A DNA stretch of 9,434 nucleotides from Actinomycetes bacterium (GCA_021784205.1 JAJXTB010000103.1:1-9434); one strand, 5' to 3'. Shown: positions 1-7,377, numbered from the stretch's first letter. The notes: generated by a model not told the origin, from the sequence alone. Program-made: numbers and translations.

Positions 1-150
1 GTACTCGTCTTCGGTGTCATCGGCCAGTGGTCGCACCTCGTCGCGCCGGGTTTGCTCCTTTGCAGCGATGAGACCTACGCCGACGAGTCACTGTTCGCGG
101 CGGAACTCAGGAGGGCATTCGAGTCTGGCATTGAGTTGCCACTCGATTGA
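1..150 (+). CDS. 3' end of an unknown gene (partial, 49 residues)
   Basis: The frame starting at base 1 is open through the window edge and stops at TGA 148-150, giving a 49-residue C-terminal fragment. It begins VLVFGVIGQWSHLV and ends in an acidic, helix-like tail (SDETYADESLFAAELRRAFE then SGIELPLD). Codon third positions are strongly G/C, as in the other genes here, which supports real coding. It is too short to assign to a family and its start lies outside the window. It runs convergently towards the propeller gene whose stop is at 224, leaving about 73 bp in which I see no convincing terminator hairpin. Confidence 0.7.
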   Translation, partial: VLVFGVIGQWSHLVAPGLLLCSDETYADESLFAAELRRAFESGIELPLD

Positions 151-223
151 AGTTCGACCAGGTAGGCGTGTCGACTTGTCATGTCGTTTGTCTTGATCGG
201 TCGGTCGCGACGTCCAGCTCCAA

Positions 224-1354
224 TCACCCAACGCATCGCTTGGAAGGAGTGACCCGAACGAGACCGCTCGGCGGCCCCCCGGGACTCGAATTGGCCCATG
301 TCTGTCCGTCGACGACAACGAAGGAATCAGTTACTAACGGCGTTGGTGGTCCCTGGCCGACAAGTGCGAGCACCTTCGAACTGTCGGGAGAGAAGCACGC
401 CAAATTCGCGTCGCTACCCACCCAGACGCGACCACCGGAGTAGTTGACCACGGGGAATTGACCGAAGCGGGGCAGGGTGCCGCCCGTGGGCTCGCCCGTG
501 TCGTTGTGGGCGAGGACTTTCAACGGCGAGGTTGAGAAGAAGAGCAGGGCGCCACTGGCACCGGGTGGCCCGCCCGCGACCCAGAGATGTGACAACGTCG
601 CAACCATCGAGAATCCAAGACCTGGTGCGGCGAAGGCAACGCGGCCAACCTCGGAGCCGGTGCGTGCGTTGAGCTTGTAGATCCAGTCAGTGGCTCCCTG
701 AGACGTCGCGACGTACAAGAACCTTCCCCCTTGGTCGATCGTCGCCCCCGCGCAGGGCACGCCTGAGAGATGGACCACCGCTGTAAACGTGGCACTCCTT
801 CTGCCAATCTCTAGGTGACGAACGGCGCATGAATTAACTCCGTACGCGCCGGATTCCCACAAAAGACCACCGGGGCCACTGACGAGATCAGCCACTCCCG
901 TCGCACTGCCCGGCACGGGCCACTGTTTGATCAGGCGAAGCGTTGTCCGGTCCAGTTCGGATACGACCCATCGAACATGACCGGGGGCGCTCGCACCCGA
1001 GGCTTCGTTGGTGACCCAGATGGACCCGTCGACGAACTGCGGATCAGTGAGGCCGGGCAGCACTTTTGAGACCGCCACCACGGTTCTCGAGGCTGGGCTC
1101 ACCCGAACCAGCTGCGTTCCTTGGCTCGGTGGTCCGTGACTCGGATCACGAACGGCGTAGAGATTGTTGGCAGCGCCCAGCAGGCCGTAGAACTGACCCG
1201 CGACCACGACTCGCGCGTGCCACGCCGGTCCGGTCGGATTCATCTGAGCCTCGGCCGCCTCGGGCACCAGAAATGTCAAAAACGAGGCAAACACCGCGAT
1301 CAGAACGCCGGCGAGACTCACCCGTCGAGAGCTGACGATCATCAACTTGCTCAT
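224..1354 (-). CDS. secreted seven-repeat beta-propeller protein, function unknown
   Basis: The protein has 376 residues from the ATG at 1354. A longer reading from 1453 would put 33 non-signal-like residues ahead of a good signal peptide, so I prefer 1354; neither start has a strong Shine-Dalgarno sequence. Residues 1-36 form a classical signal peptide: basic start (SSRR), hydrophobic core 13-30, and an AEA-Q cleavage motif near 36/37. The mature part holds seven strands of the type LYAV, IWVT, LLWES, FLYVAT, LWVAG, VWVGS and TWANS, near residues 65, 112, 164, 212, 257, 310 and 352. This period of about 42-53 residues fits a seven-bladed WD/YVTN/NHL-like propeller. Four cysteines (176, 201, 320, 374) could form disulfides after export. 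No catalytic residues are recognisable, so a binding or scaffold role outside the membrane is the safest reading. It is transcribed divergently from the small secreted gene at 1593. Confidence 0.85.
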   Translation of the reverse strand: MSKLMIVSSRRVSLAGVLIAVFASFLTFLVPEAAEAQMNPTGPAWHARVVVAGQFYGLLGAANNLYAVRDPSHGPPSQGTQLVRVSPASRTVVAVSKVLPGLTDPQFVDGSIWVTNEASGASAPGHVRWVVSELDRTTLRLIKQWPVPGSATGVADLVSGPGGLLWESGAYGVNSCAVRHLEIGRRSATFTAVVHLSGVPCAGATIDQGGRFLYVATSQGATDWIYKLNARTGSEVGRVAFAAPGLGFSMVATLSHLWVAGGPPGASGALLFFSTSPLKVLAHNDTGEPTGGTLPRFGQFPVVNYSGGRVWVGSDANLACFSPDSSKVLALVGQGPPTPLVTDSFVVVDGQTWANSSPGGPPSGLVRVTPSKRCVG

Positions 1355-1592
1355 TGCGCCCACACTTTGACAGTACAGACGCGAATGAAGCCAGAAATGG
1401 CGGGGGATTACGTGAATTGAGTGGCTCAGTACCCGAGGCGACCAACAACTCAATCGTCGGGTGGATAGCTACTTCGCTAGAACGTCGGATGTGGCCATCT
1501 TCGATCACGATCTTGGTAGACACGGAGAACGACAGATTGAGGCTGTAAGACGGGGGGTTCTGGCAACAGGACAACAGTGTGGAGGTCTTCGT

Positions 1593-2147
1593 ATGAGGCG
1601 AGAGGTTACGGGTTTGACGGCGCTGCTGCTCATGTTCATGGCTGCCCCGGCAAACGCAGTCTCACGAAGTGCGGGAACGTCGAATGAACCAACGCCGGGG
1701 TCTCACATCGTGGGCCGCTACGCGCTGTGTCAGGCGTCAATGTCGAAGCGCGTAATTGCCGTCACGGTCTCACGAGCGAAGCCATACAACCGTGAGCACT
1801 TCTCGTTCCCTTCCCAATCCCGGGGAACCAACGCTGCTCAGGTCCGAGCACTGGCGCACGTACTGTGTTCACTCCCAGTAATGCCCGCGGGCGTGCAGGC
1901 CTGCCCTGCGGACTGGGGTGCCAACTACAGACTCCAGTTCTCATTGCCTAAACCCAAGGGTACGGTCGTCGTGGGAGGTGCCTTCATCAGTCCCGTGTCG
2001 CTCGGTGCGACGGGTTGTCTCGTGGTGAAGGGCCTGGGCACGACGCGATGGATGATGGGAAGCTCGAAGGTCTTCTCGGCTCTGGGCACGGCCATCGGAC
2101 TACGCCACGCCACTCAAGCCACGTTTGCGGGCACCCTGACCAATTAG
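1593..2147 (+). CDS. small secreted four-cysteine protein, function unknown
   Basis: The protein has 184 residues. The start at 1593 is well supported: GGAGG at 1581-1585 lies 7 nt before the ATG, and the first residues form a signal peptide (MRREVTG, a hydrophobic stretch to about 19, then APANA-V as cleavage site near 22/23). An upstream in-frame ATG at 1461 would bury the signal peptide and lacks that ribosome site. The mature protein has cysteines at 46, 92, 104 and 142, enough for two disulfides. The central segment LCSLPVMPAG followed by CPADWGANYRLQF resembles a pattern I associate with unnamed secreted proteins of actinobacteria, but I can give no family name. No enzyme motif is visible. 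It runs divergently from the propeller gene and converges with the gene ending at 2231, with a GC-rich hairpin between. Confidence 0.85.
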   Translation: MRREVTGLTALLLMFMAAPANAVSRSAGTSNEPTPGSHIVGRYALCQASMSKRVIAVTVSRAKPYNREHFSFPSQSRGTNAAQVRALAHVLCSLPVMPAGVQACPADWGANYRLQFSLPKPKGTVVVGGAFISPVSLGATGCLVVKGLGTTRWMMGSSKVFSALGTAIGLRHATQATFAGTLTN

Positions 2148-2194
2148 ACGTACCCATGCCGCCGTCGACAATGCCCATCCACGATTCGAACTCC

Positions 2195-2222
2195 GAGCCG
2201 GCGAAATCGCACGTGCCGGCTC
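2195..2222. terminator. candidate bidirectional hairpin between convergent genes
   Basis: GAGCCGGC (2195-2202) and GCCGGCTC (2215-2222) form a perfect 8-bp inverted repeat around a 12-nt loop, centred in the 83-bp gap between two convergent stops (2147 and 2231). There is no T-run on either strand, so it is not a textbook intrinsic terminator. Hairpins without a U-tract at convergent gene ends are common in high-GC actinobacteria, and placement is the main argument. Confidence 0.45.
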
Positions 2223-2230
2223 ATGGCGAC

Positions 2231-3175
2231 TTACAGGCCCGAGTTGATGCTCATGCGCCATGCACTAGACGACGATGACCTGTAGAAGGTGACGTATCGA
2301 TCGTTGCCTCCATCGTTCCACGGCCCCGATGATCCAGAGAAGTGAAGGTCAATGCTGACCAACAAGGTGAATCGGTTCGATGACGTCCACGCAACCTGGC
2401 GCCAACTCGTCACCACGCCGCGCTGAAGCTTGTAAGCGTTCATCACTCTTGAGCTGGGTACGTGAAACTGCGTTGTTGCCGCCGCAAAACCCTCGGCGCT
2501 CCAGAGATTGAGGAAGTCTTGCAGCGATGTGACCGCCGCCTTGATTGTTGCCTGGTCGGCCTCTGCTGGCGTGAGCTTCTTCGCGATCACGTTGCCTGCG
2601 ACGTTGAAGTAGTCGGTCGTGCACACAGGAACCTTTTCGGGTAGCGCGAAGTACTTAGGTGGCCAATTCGCTCCGAGTCCGAGCAGGACTATCGCGTCGG
2701 CCAATTTCGGCGTGCACGATCCGCCGTGTGTACGGACCAGTTGCTTGAACGCGGGCGTCGTAATCGAACTGATGGTGATGGCGGCGTAGGCCCGCTGCCC
2801 ATGTTGGAGAATGAACGACTGGTAGGCGACGGTGCCGCTGAGTGACGAGCCAACGACTGTGTGCTTCGGGCCACTCACTGCTTCGTACATCAGGTTGTCG
2901 GGCGAGACATAACACGTGGCACCAGCGTTCGCGTACCAGACGGTGGCGTGAAAGCCTCTGTTGGGTGAGTAGGGCGCTCTCGGGAGAACCAGCGAGACCG
3001 ACATTTGCGAGGGATGACAGGCGGGCATCGTTGAGGGGTGCGGGGTGGACCTGGTTCGCGGAGAACGATCGCCTTGGAGCACCAACACGAGTCCAATGAC
3101 TAACGCAAATGCGAGAACGCCAGTCATGAAACGACGCCACACCTTTGAGGTCGTGACGTCAAGACTATTCACCAT
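2231..3175 (-). CDS. membrane-anchored DUF4232-like protein with C-terminal NTF2-like domain
   Basis: Two starts are close together: ATG at 3181 (316 residues) and ATG at 3175 (314 residues). AAGGTG at 3188-3183 is 7 nt from the second but only 1 nt from the first, so I choose 3175. Residue numbers here count from 3181. A short cytoplasmic N-terminus with WRR leads into a transmembrane or uncleaved signal segment at about 19-36, then a Ser/Thr/Pro-rich linker. Residues 55-200 look like a DUF4232 domain, a beta-rich exported domain of actinobacteria, with cysteines at 55, 90, 156 and 187. Nearly the same spacing occurs in the C-terminal domain of the gene at 4193. Residues 207-316 have the helix-helix-sheet pattern of NTF2/SnoaL-like folds (AATTQFHV and RYVTFYRSSS segments), with no clear catalytic set. 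The role is unknown; ligand or protein binding outside the membrane is likely. The gene diverges from the one at 3449. Confidence 0.88.
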   Translation of the reverse strand: MVNSLDVTTSKVWRRFMTGVLAFALVIGLVLVLQGDRSPRTRSTPHPSTMPACHPSQMSVSLVLPRAPYSPNRGFHATVWYANAGATCYVSPDNLMYEAVSGPKHTVVGSSLSGTVAYQSFILQHGQRAYAAITISSITTPAFKQLVRTHGGSCTPKLADAIVLLGLGANWPPKYFALPEKVPVCTTDYFNVAGNVIAKKLTPAEADQATIKAAVTSLQDFLNLWSAEGFAAATTQFHVPSSRVMNAYKLQRGVVTSWRQVAWTSSNRFTLLVSIDLHFSGSSGPWNDGGNDRYVTFYRSSSSSAWRMSINSGL

Positions 3176-3448
3176 TGACATTCACCTTAGGGGGCTCGAT
3201 AGGGTCCGTATTGATCCTTGACGTTGAAAGCCCGACGAAGTAATCGTGCAGCCTTGCATTGGCACTTGACCCGAAGGTACTTCATCACGAGGGCGCACGC
3301 TTTTCGTGCACTATTGCGGCCCTAAAATGATGGATTCTGAGTACAGTACGAGGCTTCACGGTCACATCAGCTCATCTTGCTACACGAGGACTAACGTCGA
3401 GAAGAGTCTCGAGACAGGCGGCTCGCCGAAGGCAGGAGGTCCGACCGG

Positions 3449-3949
3449 ATGACCAGCGTTCGCCAAAGAAGTCTCAGACGGTGGATTTCGTTGGCAATGG
3501 TCGTCGCGATCGCCACTTCTGGCTCGATCTACCTCCTCACCCGGACAACGCGCTGGCCGACCGCGTTCTGTCACCCCATCCTGCGCGTCGTCGGTGGCGA
3601 TGCGGTGGCGCTCATCAAGCTGCCGTACTCCACTCCCACGACCACGAACTGTGTGAACGTGACCACCAGCTCTGGTACGCGTCAGCGCTGTCACACCGTC
3701 CCGTCACCTACGGGGCCGACTATCTCGAGCCCGGTGGCTTCAACTGACCTCGCCCGTCTTCACGAGGACACTCTCCGAGCACTGGCGTACGCGCCGACCA
3801 ACCCATGGCACTCTGAACTGACCCTTTACGCGATTGGCACTACAGGAAGTCCTAAAGCGTTCATTCGCAGCTCGGCCATGAACATCTTTGACGAGTTCGC
3901 CCGAACCAACCTTGGGGCATGCGGGATGCATCCACTCGGAAGTCACTAA
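3449..3949 (+). CDS. small membrane-anchored exported protein, function unknown
   Basis: The protein has 166 residues. The start is clear: AGGAGGT at 3434-3440 lies 8 nt before ATG 3449. Basic residues (RQRSLRR) precede one hydrophobic segment at about 13-31, followed by TRTTRW, which fits an uncleaved signal anchor with the rest outside the membrane. Cysteines lie at 41, 68, 81 and 158. A Thr/Ser/Pro-rich stretch (61-99) separates the front from a more regular C-terminal part (100-160) containing a helix-like LARLHEDTLRAL and a strand-like SELTLYAIG. I do not recognise a family. It is the first of three same-strand frames (3449, 3985, 4193) with gaps of about 36 bp, which suggests an operon. 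A weak TAAAAT (3323-3328) in the 267-bp divergent gap could be its -10, but no convincing -35 accompanies it. Confidence 0.85.
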   Translation: MTSVRQRSLRRWISLAMVVAIATSGSIYLLTRTTRWPTAFCHPILRVVGGDAVALIKLPYSTPTTTNCVNVTTSSGTRQRCHTVPSPTGPTISSPVASTDLARLHEDTLRALAYAPTNPWHSELTLYAIGTTGSPKAFIRSSAMNIFDEFARTNLGACGMHPLGSH

Positions 3950-3984
3950 CACCCCTTCCCCGCCTTTGAACTCAGCAGGGATCT

Positions 3985-4155
3985 GTGTTGTATTTGCTCG
4001 AGAGCCTTGCGTGGGCCCTTGGCATCGATGCCGTCCAGACGCGCGCTGACGAAGCAGTTCGGAGGCTGCTCGTCGAAGGGGTGGCCGAATGGGGGGACAA
4101 CTCTCCCGAACACTTGGAAGTAGAGGTCGCGGGAGTTTTTGACATCAGGGACTGA
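3985..4155 (+). CDS. small acidic protein (56 codons), non-ATG start
   Basis: The frame opens after an in-frame TGA at 3967-3969 and stops at TGA 4153-4155. It starts at GTG 3985 or TTG 3988; a weak AGGGA at 3977-3981 sits 6 nt before the TTG. Counting by hand, about 55% of codons begin with G and about 70% end in G or C, the usual signature of real coding in GC-rich DNA. The opposite strand in the same codon register lacks it. The product is acidic, with helix-like segments (LLESLAWALGIDAV, then ADEAVRRLLVEGVAEW) and a final short EVEVAGVFDI strand. It has no signal peptide or membrane segment, so it would stay in the cytoplasm, unlike its neighbours. Gaps of 35 bp to the gene before and 37 bp to the gene after fit an operon position. 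It could instead be the decayed tail of a longer gene. I do not recognise the family. Confidence 0.5.
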   Translation: MLYLLESLAWALGIDAVQTRADEAVRRLLVEGVAEWGDNSPEHLEVEVAGVFDIRD

Positions 4156-4192
4156 AGCCCTACGCACACCAGATTGAGTAAGAGTGGGCTGA

Positions 4193-5977
4193 ATGGACGA
4201 AGAAAGCGATTCCGCGGGGTTGTCCGGTCCTGAACCGGACGGTGGCGATGCGCTGCCTCGAGCGATGTCGACGGGTGCCGTCACTTCGACGACGTTCGAT
4301 CGCCTCGCACGCGCCACGGTCGCGGTACTCGTCGTTGGACTTGTTGGTGTGCTCTGGATAGGAGTTCACGTGAAGGGACATGACCAGCCAATCACCACGG
4401 TCCGGAATGCGGTGGCTACGCCCGCGCCCCGTCGTGGCCACGAGGTGACCTCCACGTCGTTAGGAATCACGACGACGATTGACGCCGTGGACATGGTGTC
4501 GGCGAGCGATGGCGTCGCCCTCGTGTCGAACGACCCGTTCCACCCCTCGTCACCGGTATGGGTGGTCGAGACGTCCGATGGCGCTCGCACCTGGCGATTC
4601 CTCGCACCTCTCCCCGCTCGGGCTGACACCGCGGGCGGATCGGAGTACATCCCGACGATTCACTTCGTCAGCCGCGACGTGGGCTACGTCCTTGGCGCAG
4701 GGCAGATTGAGATGACGACCAACGGGGGTTTGACGTGGCGTGCGCTTCGCTCGACGGCACCGGAGGGATGGGCGTTCGGTGCGAGGGACGTCGTTGCCGT
4801 CACGCGTCTCTGCAAGTCGTCAACGGACGCGGCACGATGTCCCGCCATCATCAGGGCGTGGCCGTGGGGCAGCGCCCGACAGTACTGGGGGAGTCCCATT
4901 CCTCTGTTCGCCCGCGTTGATCCACAGCAGGTCGCTCCCCTCGCCGTGACGCAAGCGGGAGACGTCATCGTCTGGGAGGGGCTCTCTGGAGGTGGGGGCT
5001 TGCCAGGCTCGGGTGCGCTCGTGGAGTCGAAGGTGGGCACGAGTTCGTGGCACCGGCTCGCCGACCCGTGCGGAATCGAGTCCGAGGGTGACCAGCTCAT
5101 CGCGCTCAGCCGGTCATCTTGGCTGCTGTCGTGCTTCCTCGGCGAAGGGATGAACTCGGGCAAGAGTTCGATCTGGCGCTCCGGCAACGCCGGCACGACC
5201 TGGACGCTGGTCAACCGCGCGACCGACTCGGTGAATACCCGGGCCAATCTCGGCACCGGTGGCGGAGTCGCCATGACTATCTACCCGAGTCAGGATGGCT
5301 CGATCCTCTACGGGGCCATGTCTGGTGCAATAGGCGGAATCGAAGTGAGCCACGATGGAGGCGCGCACTGGGCCAGCGCGTGGTTGGACGGCCAGGGAGG
5401 TGCTCCGGAGACGGTGTCACCTATCGGACCGCGTGGCGCGTTGGTGGCGATCGATGCCGGACTCACCTATGTGACGCGCAGTAGCCAGGACTGGGCGGTT
5501 GCACCCCCACTGCCCGCCGGGGACTACCAGGGGCTTCCCTTCTGCACGACGGGGACCGTGCGGCCCACGTTGAATCCCGTCCACGTGCAGGGCATCCCTG
5601 GCTACTTCCCCGTTGTCTTCACCAACCTGGGGCGAGGACGCTGCTATCTCAATGGAACTCCTATCGTCCAAGGCATCGAACGAGGTCGCGTCATAGGTGT
5701 TCCCGCCACACGCAATGTCGACTTACCGGCTCGCGCAGTGGTCCTCAACGGGGGCGGGGCGGCCGCGAGCGTCAGCCTTGGCATCGATCTTGGGCAATCG
5801 TCGGCCCTCGGCTCTCATGCAACCTGTCGCCCACGGAAGGTCGACGCCATTGTGGTCGAGTTCGCTTCATCGGCGACCTTCCGCGTGAAGCTGCCTCATC
5901 GTGGTGTGGTGTGCGCGCAGGTCCCGTCGATGGGCGTGGGCTTCGTCGTGAAGGGCTCCGCGGCTACCGGATCGTAG
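4193..5977 (+). CDS. membrane-anchored BNR-type beta-propeller fused to DUF4232-like domain
   Basis: The protein has 594 residues. Residues 1-40 are acidic then Ser/Thr-rich and probably cytoplasmic, residues 41-60 form one transmembrane helix (ATVAVLVVGLVGVLWIGVHV), and the rest lies outside. Residues 85-440 carry sialidase/Ycf48-type repeats: ETSDGARTW (126), MTTNGGLTW (174), WRSGNAGTTW (328), VSHDGGAHW (384) and a degenerate one near 428. Phrases such as RDVGYVLG are typical of that propeller group. The Asp-box motifs are structural; I see no sialidase active-site set, so enzyme activity is not supported. Residues 451-587 look like DUF4232, with FTNLGRGRCYLNGTP and cysteines at 451, 484, 545 and 574. 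The ATG at 4193 lacks a strong ribosome site; ATG 4265 would remove 24 residues but keep the anchor. It is probably the last gene of an operon from 3449 and is followed by a hairpin at 6051-6082. Its function is unknown. Confidence 0.9.
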   Translation: MDEESDSAGLSGPEPDGGDALPRAMSTGAVTSTTFDRLARATVAVLVVGLVGVLWIGVHVKGHDQPITTVRNAVATPAPRRGHEVTSTSLGITTTIDAVDMVSASDGVALVSNDPFHPSSPVWVVETSDGARTWRFLAPLPARADTAGGSEYIPTIHFVSRDVGYVLGAGQIEMTTNGGLTWRALRSTAPEGWAFGARDVVAVTRLCKSSTDAARCPAIIRAWPWGSARQYWGSPIPLFARVDPQQVAPLAVTQAGDVIVWEGLSGGGGLPGSGALVESKVGTSSWHRLADPCGIESEGDQLIALSRSSWLLSCFLGEGMNSGKSSIWRSGNAGTTWTLVNRATDSVNTRANLGTGGGVAMTIYPSQDGSILYGAMSGAIGGIEVSHDGGAHWASAWLDGQGGAPETVSPIGPRGALVAIDAGLTYVTRSSQDWAVAPPLPAGDYQGLPFCTTGTVRPTLNPVHVQGIPGYFPVVFTNLGRGRCYLNGTPIVQGIERGRVIGVPATRNVDLPARAVVLNGGGAAASVSLGIDLGQSSALGSHATCRPRKVDAIVVEFASSATFRVKLPHRGVVCAQVPSMGVGFVVKGSAATGS

Positions 5978-6050
5978 GCCCCCTTGTTCCCTGTATGGAA
6001 AGTTTCAACCAATCACGTCGCGGACTGTCGTGAACTGAGCAGATTTCTGA

Positions 6051-6082
6051 GCCGGCCGCAGGCCTCGAGGACGGCGGCCGGC
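6051..6082. terminator. strong GC-rich hairpin after the propeller gene
   Basis: GCCGGCCGC (6051-6059) and GCGGCCGGC (6074-6082) are perfect 9-bp inverted arms around a 14-nt loop that itself contains CCTCGAGG. It lies 74 bp after the stop of the propeller gene and 122 bp before the integrase start. There is no T-run after it, so it may be a U-less terminator or a regulatory or boundary structure. The strength of the stem is certain; its role is not. Confidence 0.45.
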
Positions 6083-6204
6083 GAGTGAAGAAGATGCCGT
6101 CAGTATCCAAGAGCGACCGCTGGTGTCCATGGTGGGTGAGTTGTCTCAAACCGGCAACAATCAGGAAATTCGATTCGATCGTGGCGACCCTTGTGTGACT
6201 GAAC

Positions 6205-7377
6205 ATGGAAGAACCGAGTTCAGGATGGTCAGAGATGCCAGCGTCAACGTCGACTTCGAAGTCACGTGTTTCGACTCGGACGCCACGGCGTCACTTTGGG
6301 ACCGTGCGCCAGCGTTCCTCGGGTCGATGGCAGGCGTTGTATCGCGTCGAGGGGCGAACGCTCTCCGCCGGTGTATATCGCACGAAAGCCGACGCCTTGG
6401 CGCGACTTTCGATGATCGAAGCGGACCTTCACCGAGGAGCGTGGATCGATCCACGCTCGTCCTCGATCACGCTGAAGGAGTACGCCGCGGAGTGGCTCTC
6501 TCTGAGAAGAGACCTCGCGCTGCGCACGCGCGAGCTCTATCAACATCTGCTGGATCGACATATCATCCCCGCCCTTGGCTCCATCAACCTGGTGGCCCTT
6601 GCACCGTCGAAGATTCGCTCTTGGCACGCCGGTCTGGCGGCGGACTATGCCTCAACGGCCGCGAAGGCGTATCGACTCCTGTCGACGATCTTGCACACCG
6701 CGGTGGCTGACGGACTTATCCTCTCGTCGCCCTGCAAGGTCAACGGCGCCGGTGTAGAACGAGCGGCCGAACGGCCCGTGGCAACGGTGCGAGAAGTCGC
6801 CGAACTCGAGGCCGCTCTGCCAGCGCATCTGCGACTCATTGTCCCCCTCGCGACGTGGTGCCAACTCCGGCGGGCGGAGCTCCTCGGACTTCGTCGCCAG
6901 GACATTGATCTCGATCATGCAGTCCTGCGCATCGAGCAGAGCCGCACCTACACCATGCACGGTAAGGCGCTGGTGAAGGAACCCAAGACCGCGGCCGGCC
7001 GGCGAACTATCGCCATCCCGGACTTCGTCCTACCAGCGATCGAGAGCCATTTGGAGCGCTTCACGGGTCCCGAGCCGGACGCCTACGTCTTCACGGGCAA
7101 GACCGGTGTCCCGCTGGGAGCCAACGTGCTGCAGGTTGCCTGGCAGCGCGCTCGAGTGCGAGTGGGACGTACTGATCTTCGACTCCACGACCTCCGACAC
7201 ACCGGTCTGACGCTGGCCGCGGCGACCGGGGCGACAACCGTCGAACTCATGCACCGCGCCGGCCACTCCTCGGCGGTGGCCGCCATGCGCTACCAGCACG
7301 CGACGAGGGACCGCGACCGTCTCATAGCCGAGGCCCTCGGACGACTGGTGGCGTCCTCTACTGAGCCAGCTCCGTGA
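6205..7377 (+). CDS. int: tyrosine recombinase (phage/ICE-type integrase)
   Basis: The protein has 390 residues, the normal length for element-encoded tyrosine integrases. It would catalyse site-specific recombination between attP and attB through a 3'-phosphotyrosine intermediate. An arm-type DNA-binding domain spans about 30-80 (GTVRQRSSGRWQALYRV, then GAWIDP). The helical core-binding domain spans about 88-185 (TLKEYAAEWL onwards), and the catalytic domain about 190-380. All six catalytic positions are visible: R222 (CQLRRAELLGL), K261 (EPKTAAGRR), H328 and R331 (LHDLRHTG), H354 (RAGHSS) and the nucleophile Y363 (AMRYQHA). The enzyme therefore looks intact. ATG 6205 has no ribosome site; ATG 6235 has AGGA 9 nt upstream and may be the true start, which would remove ten residues that are not conserved. 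No excisionase-like gene is seen beside it. The gene points towards a tRNA-Gly 3' end about 1.9 kb away, the likely attachment site. Confidence 0.95.
   Translation: MEEPSSGWSEMPASTSTSKSRVSTRTPRRHFGTVRQRSSGRWQALYRVEGRTLSAGVYRTKADALARLSMIEADLHRGAWIDPRSSSITLKEYAAEWLSLRRDLALRTRELYQHLLDRHIIPALGSINLVALAPSKIRSWHAGLAADYASTAAKAYRLLSTILHTAVADGLILSSPCKVNGAGVERAAERPVATVREVAELEAALPAHLRLIVPLATWCQLRRAELLGLRRQDIDLDHAVLRIEQSRTYTMHGKALVKEPKTAAGRRTIAIPDFVLPAIESHLERFTGPEPDAYVFTGKTGVPLGANVLQVAWQRARVRVGRTDLRLHDLRHTGLTLAAATGATTVELMHRAGHSSAVAAMRYQHATRDRDRLIAEALGRLVASSTEPAP
6437..6458. repeat. 22-bp perfect palindrome inside the integrase gene
   Basis: GAGCGTGGATC (6437-6447) is followed directly by its exact reverse complement GATCCACGCTC (6448-6458), with no spacer. 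It encodes the conserved GAWIDPRS region at integrase residues 78-85, so part of the sequence is set by the protein. A perfect palindrome of this length is rare by chance in 9 kb. It could be a protein-binding site or cruciform-prone DNA. Confidence 0.6.

Noticed and set aside
272..300. GGGACTCGAATTGG as a second att copy of the tRNA-Gly T-arm
   Set aside because: The match to the tRNA is limited to about ten bases and lies in the coding 3' end of the propeller gene.
1461..1592. Upstream extension of the small secreted protein to ATG 1461
   Set aside because: It would bury a clear signal peptide and ignores GGAGG placed 7 nt before ATG 1593.
3327..3452. 41-codon frame from ATG 3327 whose TGA overlaps the ATG of the 3449 gene (ATGA)
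   Set aside because: The overlap is tempting for a leader peptide, but there is no ribosome site, codon bias is poor and the product is Ser/Thr/Gly-rich without structure. Kept only as a remote possibility.
3946..4317. Minus-strand 123-residue open frame opposite the 3985-4155 gene and the 4193 gene start
   Set aside because: It lies in the same codon register as the plus frame, overlaps a secure gene start, and has poor codon bias compared with the plus strand.
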